NCBI GenBank assembly: GCA_900316955.1
Contig: ONEX01000013.1
Coordinates: 1-64,000 of the forward strand
DNA: 64,000 nucleotides
Reading direction: 5' to 3'
Source of the DNA: an uncultured Bacteroidales bacterium
Lineage (GTDB): Bacteria > Bacteroidota > Bacteroidia > Bacteroidales > UBA932
The notes under the pieces are model-generated. The model searched no databases. It saw nothing but the letters and a program-made list of their open reading frames with translations, and was not told where the DNA came from. The translations under genes were made by a program, and so were the position numbers. The first letter of the stretch is position 1. Every line of letters begins with the position of its first letter. This document shows positions 8,811 through 16,572 of this stretch, one piece after another.

Positions 8811-9287
8811 TTATTTGTCTCCGCCGGGTTTTCTCGAAGCGTACATGATCTTCAGCGCGGAGCAGCGGCGCAGCTCCTGCTTGACATCCGACACGATACC
8901 CATTCTGACGTCCTCGTCAACGCGGAGGTTGACGGTCATCAGGGAACGGTCGGCCTCGGACATGGCGTCACGCTCGGAAGCGATGAAGTCGCGGATGTCG
9001 TCGATCGTCTTGAAAGAATCGTTCAGCTGGATACGGGCATCGGTACCGTACATGGCCTGATACTGGCGGGTAGGCGAGCCGATGTTGATGTTGGCGGACA
9101 GGTCCTTGCGCTCGAGCTTCGCGGCTTCGGAAGCCACGGGGAGCTTGACGATGACCTTGTTCTCCGTCTCACGCATCTGGGTCGTCACCATGAAGAAGAA
9201 CAGGAGCATGAACACGATATCGGAGAGGGAACCCGAGGAAATGCCGGGAACGCTCTTGTTGTTTCTTGAACCTCCGAATTTAGACAT
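8811..9287 (-). CDS. ExbD/TolR-family protein, second copy
   Basis: A 158-residue biopolymer transport protein. A short cytoplasmic N-terminus leads to one membrane segment (about residues 22-41, sequence SDIVFMLLFFFMVTTQM) carrying the essential membrane aspartate, Asp23, and a periplasmic domain of about 115 residues. With ExbB it forms the proton-driven motor that energises TonB. It is the last gene of a four-gene operon and lies 14 bases after the first ExbD, followed by a strong terminator. Two ExbD paralogues side by side are common in Bacteroidetes and may form mixed dimers (inference). Confidence 0.88.
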   Translation of the reverse strand: MSKFGGSRNNKSVPGISSGSLSDIVFMLLFFFMVTTQMRETENKVIVKLPVASEAAKLERKDLSANINIGSPTRQYQAMYGTDARIQLNDSFKTIDDIRDFIASERDAMSEADRSLMTVNLRVDEDVRMGIVSDVKQELRRCSALKIMYASRKPGGDK

Positions 9288-9301
9288 AATTCAATCCTCC
9301 A

Positions 9302-9871
9302 TTATTTCTTTCCAGTGTCCTTCGGCTCGGCCTCGGAGATGTTCTGGGGCACGGCCTTCTTGACGATGTCTTGCTGAGCTTCCGAAAGACGGGCGAATTT
9401 CATTCCATACTCGCGCATGGAGAATTCGTCACGGAGTTCGTTCACGGCCTTGACGAGCTCATTCTGCACTGCGAGATAGGCCTGGTAGCTGGTACCACGG
9501 TCGTTCTGCAGGGAGATGACGCCCTTGGAGACCATGTATTTCTTGCCCTCGATCTCCTTCTCCTCCTTTTCGGGGAGGTTCGGGTCGTTGTTCGGATTGG
9601 CAAGGAACTCCTTCATCTTGTCCTTCAGGTAGGCGATATCCATGGCTTCGTTACCGGCAAAGAGCTTATCTGCAGAATTGATACGCACGATAACGATGTT
9701 ACGGCGGTTCACCTTCTGGTCCTGGGCCTGCTTGGAATCAGGGATAGGAGGCAGACGGCGCTGCAGACCTGACTGATCACCCATCGTGGTGGTCATCAGG
9801 AAGTAGCAGAGCAGCAGGAACGCGATGTCCGCTGTTGAGCTAGAGTTAATTTCCGGTGTTTTCTTTGCCAT
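9302..9871 (-). CDS. ExbD/TolR-family protein, first copy
   Basis: A 189-residue ExbD-family protein. Its membrane segment, ADIAFLLLCYFLMTTTM, starts at about residue 14 and holds the conserved Asp15. The periplasmic part is longer than in the second copy, with a charged insert around NPNNDPNLPEKEEKEIEG. It starts five bases after the end of the 150-residue membrane protein, so the cluster is translated as one unit. It should act with ExbB in coupling the proton gradient to TonB-dependent uptake, for example by the SusC transporters in this window. Confidence 0.88.
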   Translation of the reverse strand: MAKKTPEINSSSTADIAFLLLCYFLMTTTMGDQSGLQRRLPPIPDSKQAQDQKVNRRNIVIVRINSADKLFAGNEAMDIAYLKDKMKEFLANPNNDPNLPEKEEKEIEGKKYMVSKGVISLQNDRGTSYQAYLAVQNELVKAVNELRDEFSMREYGMKFARLSEAQQDIVKKAVPQNISEAEPKDTGKK

Positions 9872-9876
9872 GATCT

Positions 9877-10329
9877 TTACGCTTTTTTATTGCGGATCGC
9901 AGAAAAGACCTCTCCGACGATGATCGCGACAACGGCGGCCACGGCCAGGATGTAGGTGAGGTTCAGGATCGTATCAGTGAGCTTGAGCTCGGATGCGGTG
10001 GGCGGAGTCGCGCCGGTGTAGCCGATCGCAGGGGCGCCGGAAGCCATAAAGTAGGCAACCAGGCCCAGAACGGCGGCGGCACCAAGGCCGATACCGATAC
10101 GCACGAGGCTCTTGGGGTCGGTTTTCGCTGAGATGTAGAGACCGATGCACAGAACTGCGACCAATGCGAGAATGATCATCGCATAGGCCAAGTAGAGCAG
10201 TGTCTCCACCGCTGCGCCTTCGCCGCTTCCGCCGAACCGGGTGAATGCCCAGGCGGCGAGGACGACGCTGACGAGGATGATCGCCCAGCTAACCCATTTG
10301 AAGATTTTTGCGTATAACGGATTTTCCAT
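9877..10329 (-). CDS. Small membrane protein of the exbB-exbD operon
   Basis: A 150-residue protein with four predicted membrane helices (about 13-31, 44-66, 78-95 and 120-143) and no domain I can name. Its place between exbB and the two exbD genes is one I recall from other Bacteroidetes, where a similarly sized membrane protein occupies the slot. It could be an accessory subunit of the motor, but that is inferred only from position. Gaps of 30 and five bases to its neighbours support a single transcript. Confidence 0.7.
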   Translation of the reverse strand: MENPLYAKIFKWVSWAIILVSVVLAAWAFTRFGGSGEGAAVETLLYLAYAMIILALVAVLCIGLYISAKTDPKSLVRIGIGLGAAAVLGLVAYFMASGAPAIGYTGATPPTASELKLTDTILNLTYILAVAAVVAIIVGEVFSAIRNKKA

Positions 10330-10359
10330 TTTTAATTGGATTATCTGGTTCGTTATGAA

Positions 10360-11145
10360 TTACTTGTTGTACTTGACCATCGTGTCGACGAAGCGGATGG
10401 AGGCGTCCTCCATATCGATGGTGAGGGTGTCGATCTTGGACAGGATGTAGTTGTAGAAAACCTGAAGGATGAGGGCGACGATCAGACCGCCGACGGTGGT
10501 GATCAGAGCGACCTTCATACCACCCGCGACAACGTTCGGGGAAATGTCACCGGCAGCCTGGATGGCGTCGAAGGCCTGGATCATACCGATAACGGTACCA
10601 AGGAATCCCAGGGACGGGGCGATGGCGATGAACAGGGAGATCCAGCCGAGGCCCTTCTCCATGAGGCTCATCTGGACGGAGCCGTAGGAGACGATGGTCT
10701 TTTCGACGACGTCGACACCCTGGTCGGCGCGAAGGAGACCCTGATAGAAGATGGAAGCGACCGGACCGCGGGTTTCGCGGCAGACCTTCTTGGCTTCTTC
10801 CACGCCACCCTTCTTGAACGCCTCTTCAACCTTCTCGAGGAGCTTGGTCGTGTTCGTCTTGGAGAAGGAGAGATACAGGATTCTCTCGATCGCGAGGGCA
10901 AGACCGAGGATGAGGCAGATGAGGATGAGGCTCATGAAGCCGGCGCCACCTTCGATGAACTTGGTCTTGAGAGCCTGGTGGAGGGGAACTTCCTCACCGG
11001 AACCGGCGAAAAGGTCGGTGACCGGCTCAGAGGCGGCGACCTGCTCGGTAGCGGCAGGGGCGGCAGCCTCGTCCTGGGCGGAAGCGATGTTCGCAGTGAA
11101 GGTCATGAGACCGGCAACTGCCAAAAACATGAAAAACTTTTTCAT
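10360..11145 (-). CDS. ExbB/MotA/TolQ proton-channel protein with signal sequence
   Basis: A 261-residue ExbB-family protein that conducts protons to drive TonB. It carries an extra N-terminal signal-like segment (residues 1-23, ending ASA) and an Ala/Glu-rich spacer before the three core membrane helices: FMSLILICLILGLALAIERI, LGWISLFIAIAPSLGFLGTV and a third beginning KVALITTVGGLIVALIL. The leading segment is a usual feature of Bacteroidetes ExbB. It is the first gene of the operon. The 118 bases upstream are AT-rich and must hold the promoter, but I find no exact TAnnTTTG there. Confidence 0.9.
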   Translation of the reverse strand: MKKFFMFLAVAGLMTFTANIASAQDEAAAPAATEQVAASEPVTDLFAGSGEEVPLHQALKTKFIEGGAGFMSLILICLILGLALAIERILYLSFSKTNTTKLLEKVEEAFKKGGVEEAKKVCRETRGPVASIFYQGLLRADQGVDVVEKTIVSYGSVQMSLMEKGLGWISLFIAIAPSLGFLGTVIGMIQAFDAIQAAGDISPNVVAGGMKVALITTVGGLIVALILQVFYNYILSKIDTLTIDMEDASIRFVDTMVKYNK

Positions 11146-11263
11146 AATCGTTTTTGTGTTGTTAGTTATAAATTGAATTGAGTTAGTTAATAAAATCTCA
11201 GTTTCAGGTGCTATACTTCAAAAGTCCGTGCAATTTAGCAAAAAATATTCAAATGACAAGGAT

Positions 11264-12295
11264 TTATTTGCTTATTTCGCCAAACAGGTCCTCTCCGAAG
11301 CGGTTCTTGACCCACTCCGGATCCTCGCTCTGCCCCTGCAGAACGAACAGTTTTCCGAGGGCGGCCTCGGTGGTGATGTCGTATCCCGACACCACGCCGG
11401 CGATCTTCAAGGTCTTGCCCGTGGCGTAGAGGTCCATATTGACAGTGCCTGATTTACATTGGGTTACGTTCACGACCACTTTGGACTGGCTGGCCGTGCG
11501 GACCAGCGACAGGAACCAGGGGCGGGTGATGGCGTTGCCCGATCCGTAGGTTTCCAGGATGACCGCGCGGATCTCCGGCGCGAGCAGGAACACGGTCACG
11601 ACCTCGGGCGTGATGCCCGGATGGATCTTGAGGATGGATACGCGGGTGTCCAGCCGGTCGTGGACCTTCAGGGGCTGCGACCAGTCCGCCGGGTAGCGGA
11701 TGATGCGGGTGTTGTACCGGATCCGGATGCCGGCCTCGGCGAGGGGCGGGCAGTCCGGGGAGGCGAAGGCGTCGAAGGCTTCGGCGCTGAGCTTGGTGGC
11801 CCGGTTGCCCCGGATGAGGATGGAGTCGAAGTAGATGGACACCTCCGGCACCATCGGGTGCCCTTCCTCGTCCATCGCGGCGGCGATTTCCACGGCCGAA
11901 ATGAGGTTTTCCTTGCCGTCCGTGCGCGGAACGCCGATGGGCAGCTGGCTTCCCGTGAAGATGACGGGCTTCCGGAGTCCCTCCAGCATAAAACTCAGGG
12001 CCGAGGCCGAATAGGCCATCGTGTCGGTCCCGTGCAGGATGACGAAGCCGTCGTAGTCGTCGTACCTGTCCCGAATCAGGTGAGCGAGCCGCACCCAGAG
12101 GGACGGTTCCACGTCGGAGGAGTCGATGAGCGGGTCGAAGGTGTAGGAGTCGATCCGGACGGCGAACTTGCGCAGCTCGGGGACCTCCTCGGCGATCTGG
12201 CTGAAGTCGAAGGGCTTCAGGGCCTGGTCCACCGGGTCCTGCTTCATGCCGATGGTGCCGCCGGTGTAGATGATGAGGATGGAGGATGCTTTCAT
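11264..12295 (-). CDS. ansA: Type I L-asparaginase
   Basis: A 343-residue asparaginase that hydrolyses asparagine to aspartate and ammonia. The first active-site motif YTGGTIGM holds Thr14 and the second, HGTDTMAY, holds Thr90, Asp91 and the expected neighbours. There is no signal peptide, so it is the cytoplasmic type I enzyme. Its start overlaps the tatD stop by four bases (ATGA), and dprA lies just upstream of tatD, making a dprA-tatD-ansA operon whose members have no obvious common pathway. Confidence 0.93.
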   Translation of the reverse strand: MKASSILIIYTGGTIGMKQDPVDQALKPFDFSQIAEEVPELRKFAVRIDSYTFDPLIDSSDVEPSLWVRLAHLIRDRYDDYDGFVILHGTDTMAYSASALSFMLEGLRKPVIFTGSQLPIGVPRTDGKENLISAVEIAAAMDEEGHPMVPEVSIYFDSILIRGNRATKLSAEAFDAFASPDCPPLAEAGIRIRYNTRIIRYPADWSQPLKVHDRLDTRVSILKIHPGITPEVVTVFLLAPEIRAVILETYGSGNAITRPWFLSLVRTASQSKVVVNVTQCKSGTVNMDLYATGKTLKIAGVVSGYDITTEAALGKLFVLQGQSEDPEWVKNRFGEDLFGEISK

Positions 12296-13056
12296 ATCCT
12301 GTACAGGGTTTCTGCGTTGTGGGTGGTGGCCGCTTCCACCTCCTCGAAGGAAAGGCCCTTGAGTTCGGCGACCTTGGCGGCGACCAGGGGGAGGAAGGCG
12401 CTCTCGTTGCGCTGCCCGCGGTGCGGGACAGGCGCGAGATAGGGCGCGTCGGTTTCCAGGACGATATGCTCGATCGCAATGCGTTTCACCGTCTCCGCGA
12501 GCGAGGCCTTCTTGAAGGTGACGACACCGCCGATGCCCACGGAGAAATCGCCGCAGCGGCGGGCGCGCTCATAGACCTCGAAACTGCCCGAGAAGCAGTG
12601 CAGGATGCCCCGCAAATGCAGGTGGCGGCAGTCTTCGAGGATGGTGAAAAGGTCGCCCCAGGCGTCCCGGAGGTGGATGTTGACGGGAAGATCCCACTGC
12701 GAAGCGAGTTCCAGCTGGATGCGGAGGGCCTCCTTCTGGAGGGCGCGGTCCTCGTCGCCTTCGTGGTAGTCGAGGCCGATTTCGCCTACGGCGACGACGC
12801 CCCGTTCCCGGTAGGGGAGCATCTTGTCGATCTCCTCCTTCCAGTCCGGTCCCACCGAGCAGGGATACAGGCCCACCATCGGGTACAGCACGCCGGGATA
12901 CCGGTCGTTGACCGCCCAGAGGGCGTCCCGCTCGCGGCTGTCCACGTCGGCCTGGACCATCTTGCCCACCCCGGCGGCCAGGGCGCGCGCCACGGCGGCG
13001 TCGGCGTCCGGCAGGAGCCATTCGTCGTAGAAATGGGTATGGGAGTCGATGAGCAA
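12292..13056 (-). CDS. TatD-family metal-dependent hydrolase
   Basis: A 254-residue TIM-barrel hydrolase of the TatD family, whose members are deoxyribonucleases acting on nucleic acid ends or D-aminoacyl-tRNA. Metal ligands are visible as DSHTHFYD at the N-terminus (His6, His8), GEIGLDYH, and ETDAPYL toward the C-terminus. Length and motifs are normal. It is translationally coupled to ansA downstream and lies 31 bases after dprA. I avoid the name tatD proper because the family contains several paralogues (TatD, YcfH, YjjV) that cannot be separated here. Confidence 0.9.
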   Translation of the reverse strand: MLIDSHTHFYDEWLLPDADAAVARALAAGVGKMVQADVDSRERDALWAVNDRYPGVLYPMVGLYPCSVGPDWKEEIDKMLPYRERGVVAVGEIGLDYHEGDEDRALQKEALRIQLELASQWDLPVNIHLRDAWGDLFTILEDCRHLHLRGILHCFSGSFEVYERARRCGDFSVGIGGVVTFKKASLAETVKRIAIEHIVLETDAPYLAPVPHRGQRNESAFLPLVAAKVAELKGLSFEEVEAATTHNAETLYRI

Positions 13057-13087
13057 AATGGCGTTATTTGCGGTTCAACCCACAAAT

Positions 13088-14236
13088 TTACACAATTTTC
13101 GCGGGAATGGTACACCGGCGGAGCAGGTCCGTCTCCAAAAAACCGTCCGTCTCCAGGATGGCGGCGCGCTCCTGGACCTCGGGCCAGGACCAGCCGGTCT
13201 CCCGGACGATTTCGTCCAGGGAGATGCCCGGATGCCCCTTGACCACGAGGGCCAGCCGGATCAGCGGGCTGTCGGCCCCGTACTTCCGCCCCAGGAGGGC
13301 CTCCAGGCCCGCTTTCCGCCGCCGGGCCGTCTTCCCGAGCCCGAGCCGCTCCACCAGGTCCTCCGGGTCCGTGACGATGTCCGCCATCCGCTGCCGGATG
13401 AGGGAGTTGCAGCCGGCGGAGCGGGCGTCGTCGGCCCGGCCGGGGAGGGCGTACACGTCCCGGTTGTAGTCGCAGGCGTACTTCGCGGTGATGAGGCTGC
13501 CGCCCTTGGTCTTGGACTCGATGACGACCGTCGCCCGCGACAGGCCGGCGATGATCCGGTTGCGCCGGATGAAGTTCAGGGCGACGGGGGCGCTCCCGGT
13601 GGGGTAGTCCGTCACTACGGCGCAGCCGGGCGTCCGGACAATCTCCCCGGCCAGCTCCGTGTGCTGCCAGGGATACACCTTCTCGATGCCCGTCGCCATC
13701 ACGCCGACGGTGGTGAGCCCGCATTCCAGGGCCGTCCGGTGGGCGATTCCGTCGGCCCCGAAGGCGAGGCCGCTGACGATGCACGGCGGCACGGACGCCT
13801 CGCCCATGGCGAGCACCAGCCGCCGGCACCAGTCCCGCCCGTACGGGCTGAGGTCGCGGGTGCCCACCACGGCGATGCAGGGGCGCATCTCGAAGACGGC
13901 GGCCGGGGGAGAGGACGCGTTGAAATAGAGGGCGAGGGGCGGATCCTCGCATTCGGCGAGGAGGGAAGGGTAGTCCTCCTCGCCATAGGCGATCATGCGG
14001 AAGCCCCCGGACCGGATGCGGTCCAGCTCCCCGGCCGCCCATTCCAGGAGCCGGCCGTCCAGCTGGTCCGCGAATTCCCGGTACGGTCCCAGAGCCTCGC
14101 GGAGGGCGGCGCCCTCCAGGTCGAAGACGGGCGCCGCCGCCCCGAAGCGCTGCAGCAGGGCGTGCCCGGCGGCGGGTACGTAGCCCAGCGCCTTGTTGAG
14201 GGCGCAAAGGGCGGTTCTTTCGTCTGTGCTTGCCAT
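13088..14236 (-). CDS. dprA: DNA-processing protein DprA
   Basis: A 382-residue DprA, which protects incoming single-stranded DNA and loads RecA in natural transformation and recombination. The Rossmann-like core shows GTRDLSPYGRDW, SGLAFGADGIAH, ATGIEKVYPWQH and NRIIAGLSRATVVIES, all family motifs, and a C-terminal winged-helix-like part with GISLDEIVRETGWSWPEVQ. I chose the ATG at 14236; a GTG 45 bases further upstream would add 15 hydrophobic residues and lies in the terminator hairpin, so it is unlikely. It heads the dprA-tatD-ansA operon. DprA alone does not prove the cell is naturally competent. Confidence 0.92.
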   Translation of the reverse strand: MASTDERTALCALNKALGYVPAAGHALLQRFGAAAPVFDLEGAALREALGPYREFADQLDGRLLEWAAGELDRIRSGGFRMIAYGEEDYPSLLAECEDPPLALYFNASSPPAAVFEMRPCIAVVGTRDLSPYGRDWCRRLVLAMGEASVPPCIVSGLAFGADGIAHRTALECGLTTVGVMATGIEKVYPWQHTELAGEIVRTPGCAVVTDYPTGSAPVALNFIRRNRIIAGLSRATVVIESKTKGGSLITAKYACDYNRDVYALPGRADDARSAGCNSLIRQRMADIVTDPEDLVERLGLGKTARRRKAGLEALLGRKYGADSPLIRLALVVKGHPGISLDEIVRETGWSWPEVQERAAILETDGFLETDLLRRCTIPAKIV

Positions 14237-14267
14237 GGCGTTTTTTCCGCCAAGGTAGGAAAAGACG

Positions 14268-14306
14268 CAAAAAAACAACACCGGTTGTGGAAAACTGGTG
14301 TTGTTT
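14268..14306 (-). terminator. Terminator between queA and dprA
   Basis: AAACAACACCGGTT (14273-14286) pairs with AACTGGTGTTGTTT (14293-14306), with one G-T pair. On the minus strand a T run follows. It ends the queA transcript and separates it from dprA. Confidence 0.8.
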
Positions 14307-14333
14307 CAGTATGTATTTTATTTGTTTCTTACG

Positions 14334-15383
14334 CTACAGGATGAGGAGCGCGTCGCCGTAAGGGCCGAAGCGGTACCCTTCCTCGAGGGCCACCTTGTAC
14401 GCGTTCATCACGTTGTCGTAGCCGCCGAAGGCCGCGACGCACATGAGCATCGTGGACTGCGGGAGGTGGAAGTTGGAGACCGCGGCGTCCGGGACGGAGT
14501 ACTGGTACGGCGGGAAGATGAACTTGTTGGTCCAGCCGTCGAACACGTTCACTTCGTGCGTGGTGGTGACGTAGGTCTCCAGGCCGCGCATCACGGTCAC
14601 GCCCACGGCGACGACCTTCTTGCCGGTGCGCTTGGCCTTGTTGATGGCCGCGGCGGCCTCCTCGCCGATGATCAGGCGCTCGGAGTCCATCCGGTGCTTG
14701 GAGAGGTCCTCCACATCCACGCGGCGGAAGTGGCCGATGCCCATATGGACGGTGATGAACGTCTTCTCGATGTCCTTGAGGATCATGCGGTTGAAGAGTT
14801 CGCGGCTGAAGTGCAGGCCGGCCGCCGGGGCGGAGACGGCGCCTTCGTGGGCGGCGAAGATGGTCTGGAAGTTCTCCGCGTCCTCCGGGGTGACCTTGGG
14901 CTTCACCCACTGGGGAACCGGCGTCTCGCCGAGGGCGAACAGGGCTTCCTTGAAGTCCTCGTACGGTCCGTCGTACAGGAAACGCAGGGTGCGGCCGCGG
15001 GAGGTGGTATTGTCGATGACCTCGGCCACGAGGGACTCGTCGTCGCCGAAATACAGCTTGTTGCCGATGCGGATCTTGCGGGCCGGGTCCACGATCACGT
15101 CCCACAGGCGCTGTTCGCGGTTGAGCTCGCGGAGCAGGAAGACGATGATGTCGGCCCCCGTCTTCTCCTTCTTGCCGTACAGGCGCGCGGGAAAGACTTT
15201 GGTGTCGTTGAGGACGAAGGTGTCGCCCTTGCCGAAATAGTCCACGATGTCCTTGAAGATCCGGTGCTCGATTTCTCCGGTGTCCTTGTGGAGGACCATC
15301 ATGCGGGCCTCGTCCCGCCAGCGGACCGGCTCCTGGGCGATGCGGTCCTGCGGCAGCTCAAATGCGAATTGCGATAGTTTCAT
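14334..15383 (-). CDS. queA: S-adenosylmethionine:tRNA ribosyltransferase-isomerase QueA
   Basis: A 349-residue QueA, the enzyme that moves the ribosyl part of S-adenosylmethionine onto preQ1 in tRNA to give epoxyqueuosine. Recognisable stretches are LPQDRIAQEPV near the N-terminus, DTFVLNDTKVFPARLYG, PAAGLHFSREL and HMGIGHFRRV. The length is standard. It is followed by a terminator, and 91 bases holding a palindromic repeat separate it from the NUDIX gene upstream. No other queuosine gene is in the window. Confidence 0.96.
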   Translation of the reverse strand: MKLSQFAFELPQDRIAQEPVRWRDEARMMVLHKDTGEIEHRIFKDIVDYFGKGDTFVLNDTKVFPARLYGKKEKTGADIIVFLLRELNREQRLWDVIVDPARKIRIGNKLYFGDDESLVAEVIDNTTSRGRTLRFLYDGPYEDFKEALFALGETPVPQWVKPKVTPEDAENFQTIFAAHEGAVSAPAAGLHFSRELFNRMILKDIEKTFITVHMGIGHFRRVDVEDLSKHRMDSERLIIGEEAAAAINKAKRTGKKVVAVGVTVMRGLETYVTTTHEVNVFDGWTNKFIFPPYQYSVPDAAVSNFHLPQSTMLMCVAAFGGYDNVMNAYKVALEEGYRFGPYGDALLIL

Positions 15384-15451
15384 GGTTGAAGTACTTGCTT
15401 ATTGCGATACTCTATTAATACGTCTCCCGACGGAAAAAAGTTTCATCCCCG

Positions 15452-15476
15452 TCATTCCGGGCTTGACCCGGAATCT
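15452..15476. repeat. Palindromic repeat, copy 1 (abuts NUDIX stop)
   Basis: A 25-base near-perfect palindrome whose core is ATTCCGGG, CTTGA, CCCGGAAT. The same 25 bases occur, inverted, at 44007-44031 inside truA. Here the element overlaps the stop codon of the NUDIX gene by two bases and lies between that gene and queA. It looks like a dispersed REP-type element. Confidence 0.8.
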
Positions 15477-16086
15477 AAATCCGCGCCTCGCGGAAGACTT
15501 CCACGATGGAGGGATAGGTATTCTTCAGGAAGGGCGGGAGGCTGGATTTAGCCACCCAGGCTGCCTTGGTGATGTCCTCTTCGCGCTGGGGGGTGAGGTT
15601 CGTCGGGTCCGTGTACAGCATGTCGTACCACCAGGTGTGCTTGAGGTGCCACAGGTTGTCGCGGAAGTAGCAGTGGTCGGTGATGCAGATCAGGCGGCGC
15701 AGCTGGAGCTGGTCCACGCCGGTCTCCTCCTGGACCTCCCGGAGGGCGGTCACCTCGATGTCCTCGCCGGCCTCCTGGTGGCCCTTGGGCAGGTCCCAGA
15801 GGCCGCTGCGGGAGATCAGGAGGTAGTCGCCGCGGCGGTTGGACACCAGGCCGCCGGCCGCATTGACCTCCTTGAATTCGGCGCAGAGACGGCGGTAGGT
15901 CCGCTGGGCGTCTGCCGAGGGGATGTAGATGCGCTGGAGGGTGTCCTGGACCTCGAACATCCGCACGAGGGCGTGGATGTCCAGCTTGTCCCCGAGGTGG
16001 AATTCGACCGAGTTCGGATCCGAAAGGGCCTCGTCGTCCGGGGCGCAGATGACGATGCTTCTTTTCCCGAAATATATCTTGTGCAT
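15475..16086 (-). CDS. NUDIX hydrolase
   Basis: A 203-residue NUDIX-family pyrophosphohydrolase. The full Nudix box GX5EX7REVXEEXGV is present, beginning at GHQEAGEDIEV and ending REVQEETGV, preceded by LWDLPKGH. About 75 residues before it (starting KIYFGKRSIVI) form an N-terminal extension conserved in Bacteroidetes relatives as far as I recall. The substrate, a nucleoside diphosphate linked to another group, cannot be told. I chose the ATG at 16086 because a -7 box sits 24 bases upstream. The TAG stop overlaps the edge of a palindromic repeat. Confidence 0.88.
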   Translation of the reverse strand: MHKIYFGKRSIVICAPDDEALSDPNSVEFHLGDKLDIHALVRMFEVQDTLQRIYIPSADAQRTYRRLCAEFKEVNAAGGLVSNRRGDYLLISRSGLWDLPKGHQEAGEDIEVTALREVQEETGVDQLQLRRLICITDHCYFRDNLWHLKHTWWYDMLYTDPTNLTPQREEDITKAAWVAKSSLPPFLKNTYPSIVEVFREARI

Positions 16087-16095
16087 AATATTTGC

Positions 16096-16118
16096 TATAT
16101 TTGCGTGCTGCAAAGATA
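16096..16118. promoter_or_regulatory. Abutting divergent promoters (NUDIX and 148-aa gene)
   Basis: On the plus strand TATATTTG at 16096-16103 serves the gene starting at 16126. On the minus strand TATCTTTG at 16111-16118 serves the NUDIX gene starting at 16086. Each -7 box lies just downstream of the other's predicted start of transcription, so both cannot be occupied together. Confidence 0.55.
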
Positions 16119-16125
16119 GTTTATT

Positions 16126-16572
16126 ATGACCGAAATTGAAAGCAAGCACGGGATCGTTTCCCGCCAGCCATACGAGCTGTACATGTCGTTCGTGGACATG
16201 CGCAACTTCCTGCAGATGCTCCCCGAGGACAAGAAGAAGGACGTCCAGGCCGATTACGACACCATCACCGCTACGGTGCAGGGCTTCAACATCGGCGTGA
16301 AGGTCCACGAGCGCGTGCCCTATTCCCGTATCGAACTGGTGGACTACGGCGCCCCCTTCGCCTTCCACATCGAGCTGCACTTCGACCCGGCCCCGTCCAA
16401 CCCCTACCAGACCGAGTTCTGGGTGAAGCTGGAGGCGGACCTGAACCTGATGATGAAGATGATGCTGGGCGGCAAGATCAAGGCCGGTCTGGACAAGGTC
16501 GTGGACGGCCTCGTGGACGCGTCCAACGGCAAGATGCCCGAGGGCTTCGACCCTTCCCAGTTCAAGTTCTGA
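16126..16572 (+). CDS. Small SRPBCC-like protein of unknown function
   Basis: A 148-residue soluble protein with no signal peptide. The order of short strands, the phrase FHIELHFDPAPSNPYQTEFW and a long C-terminal helix containing LNLMMKMMLGGKIKAGLDKV suggest the START/SRPBCC fold, which binds hydrophobic ligands in a cavity. I recall similar small proteins in Bacteroidetes annotated as polyketide cyclase/SRPBCC. No catalytic residues can be assigned. Its last base overlaps the A of the following methyltransferase start, so the two are co-translated, but a shared role is not evident. Confidence 0.65.
   Translation: MTEIESKHGIVSRQPYELYMSFVDMRNFLQMLPEDKKKDVQADYDTITATVQGFNIGVKVHERVPYSRIELVDYGAPFAFHIELHFDPAPSNPYQTEFWVKLEADLNLMMKMMLGGKIKAGLDKVVDGLVDASNGKMPEGFDPSQFKF

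Noticed and set aside
14237-14281. Upstream GTG start for dprA
   Set aside because: It would begin in the queA terminator hairpin and add a hydrophobic leader not known in DprA; the ATG at 14236 is better.
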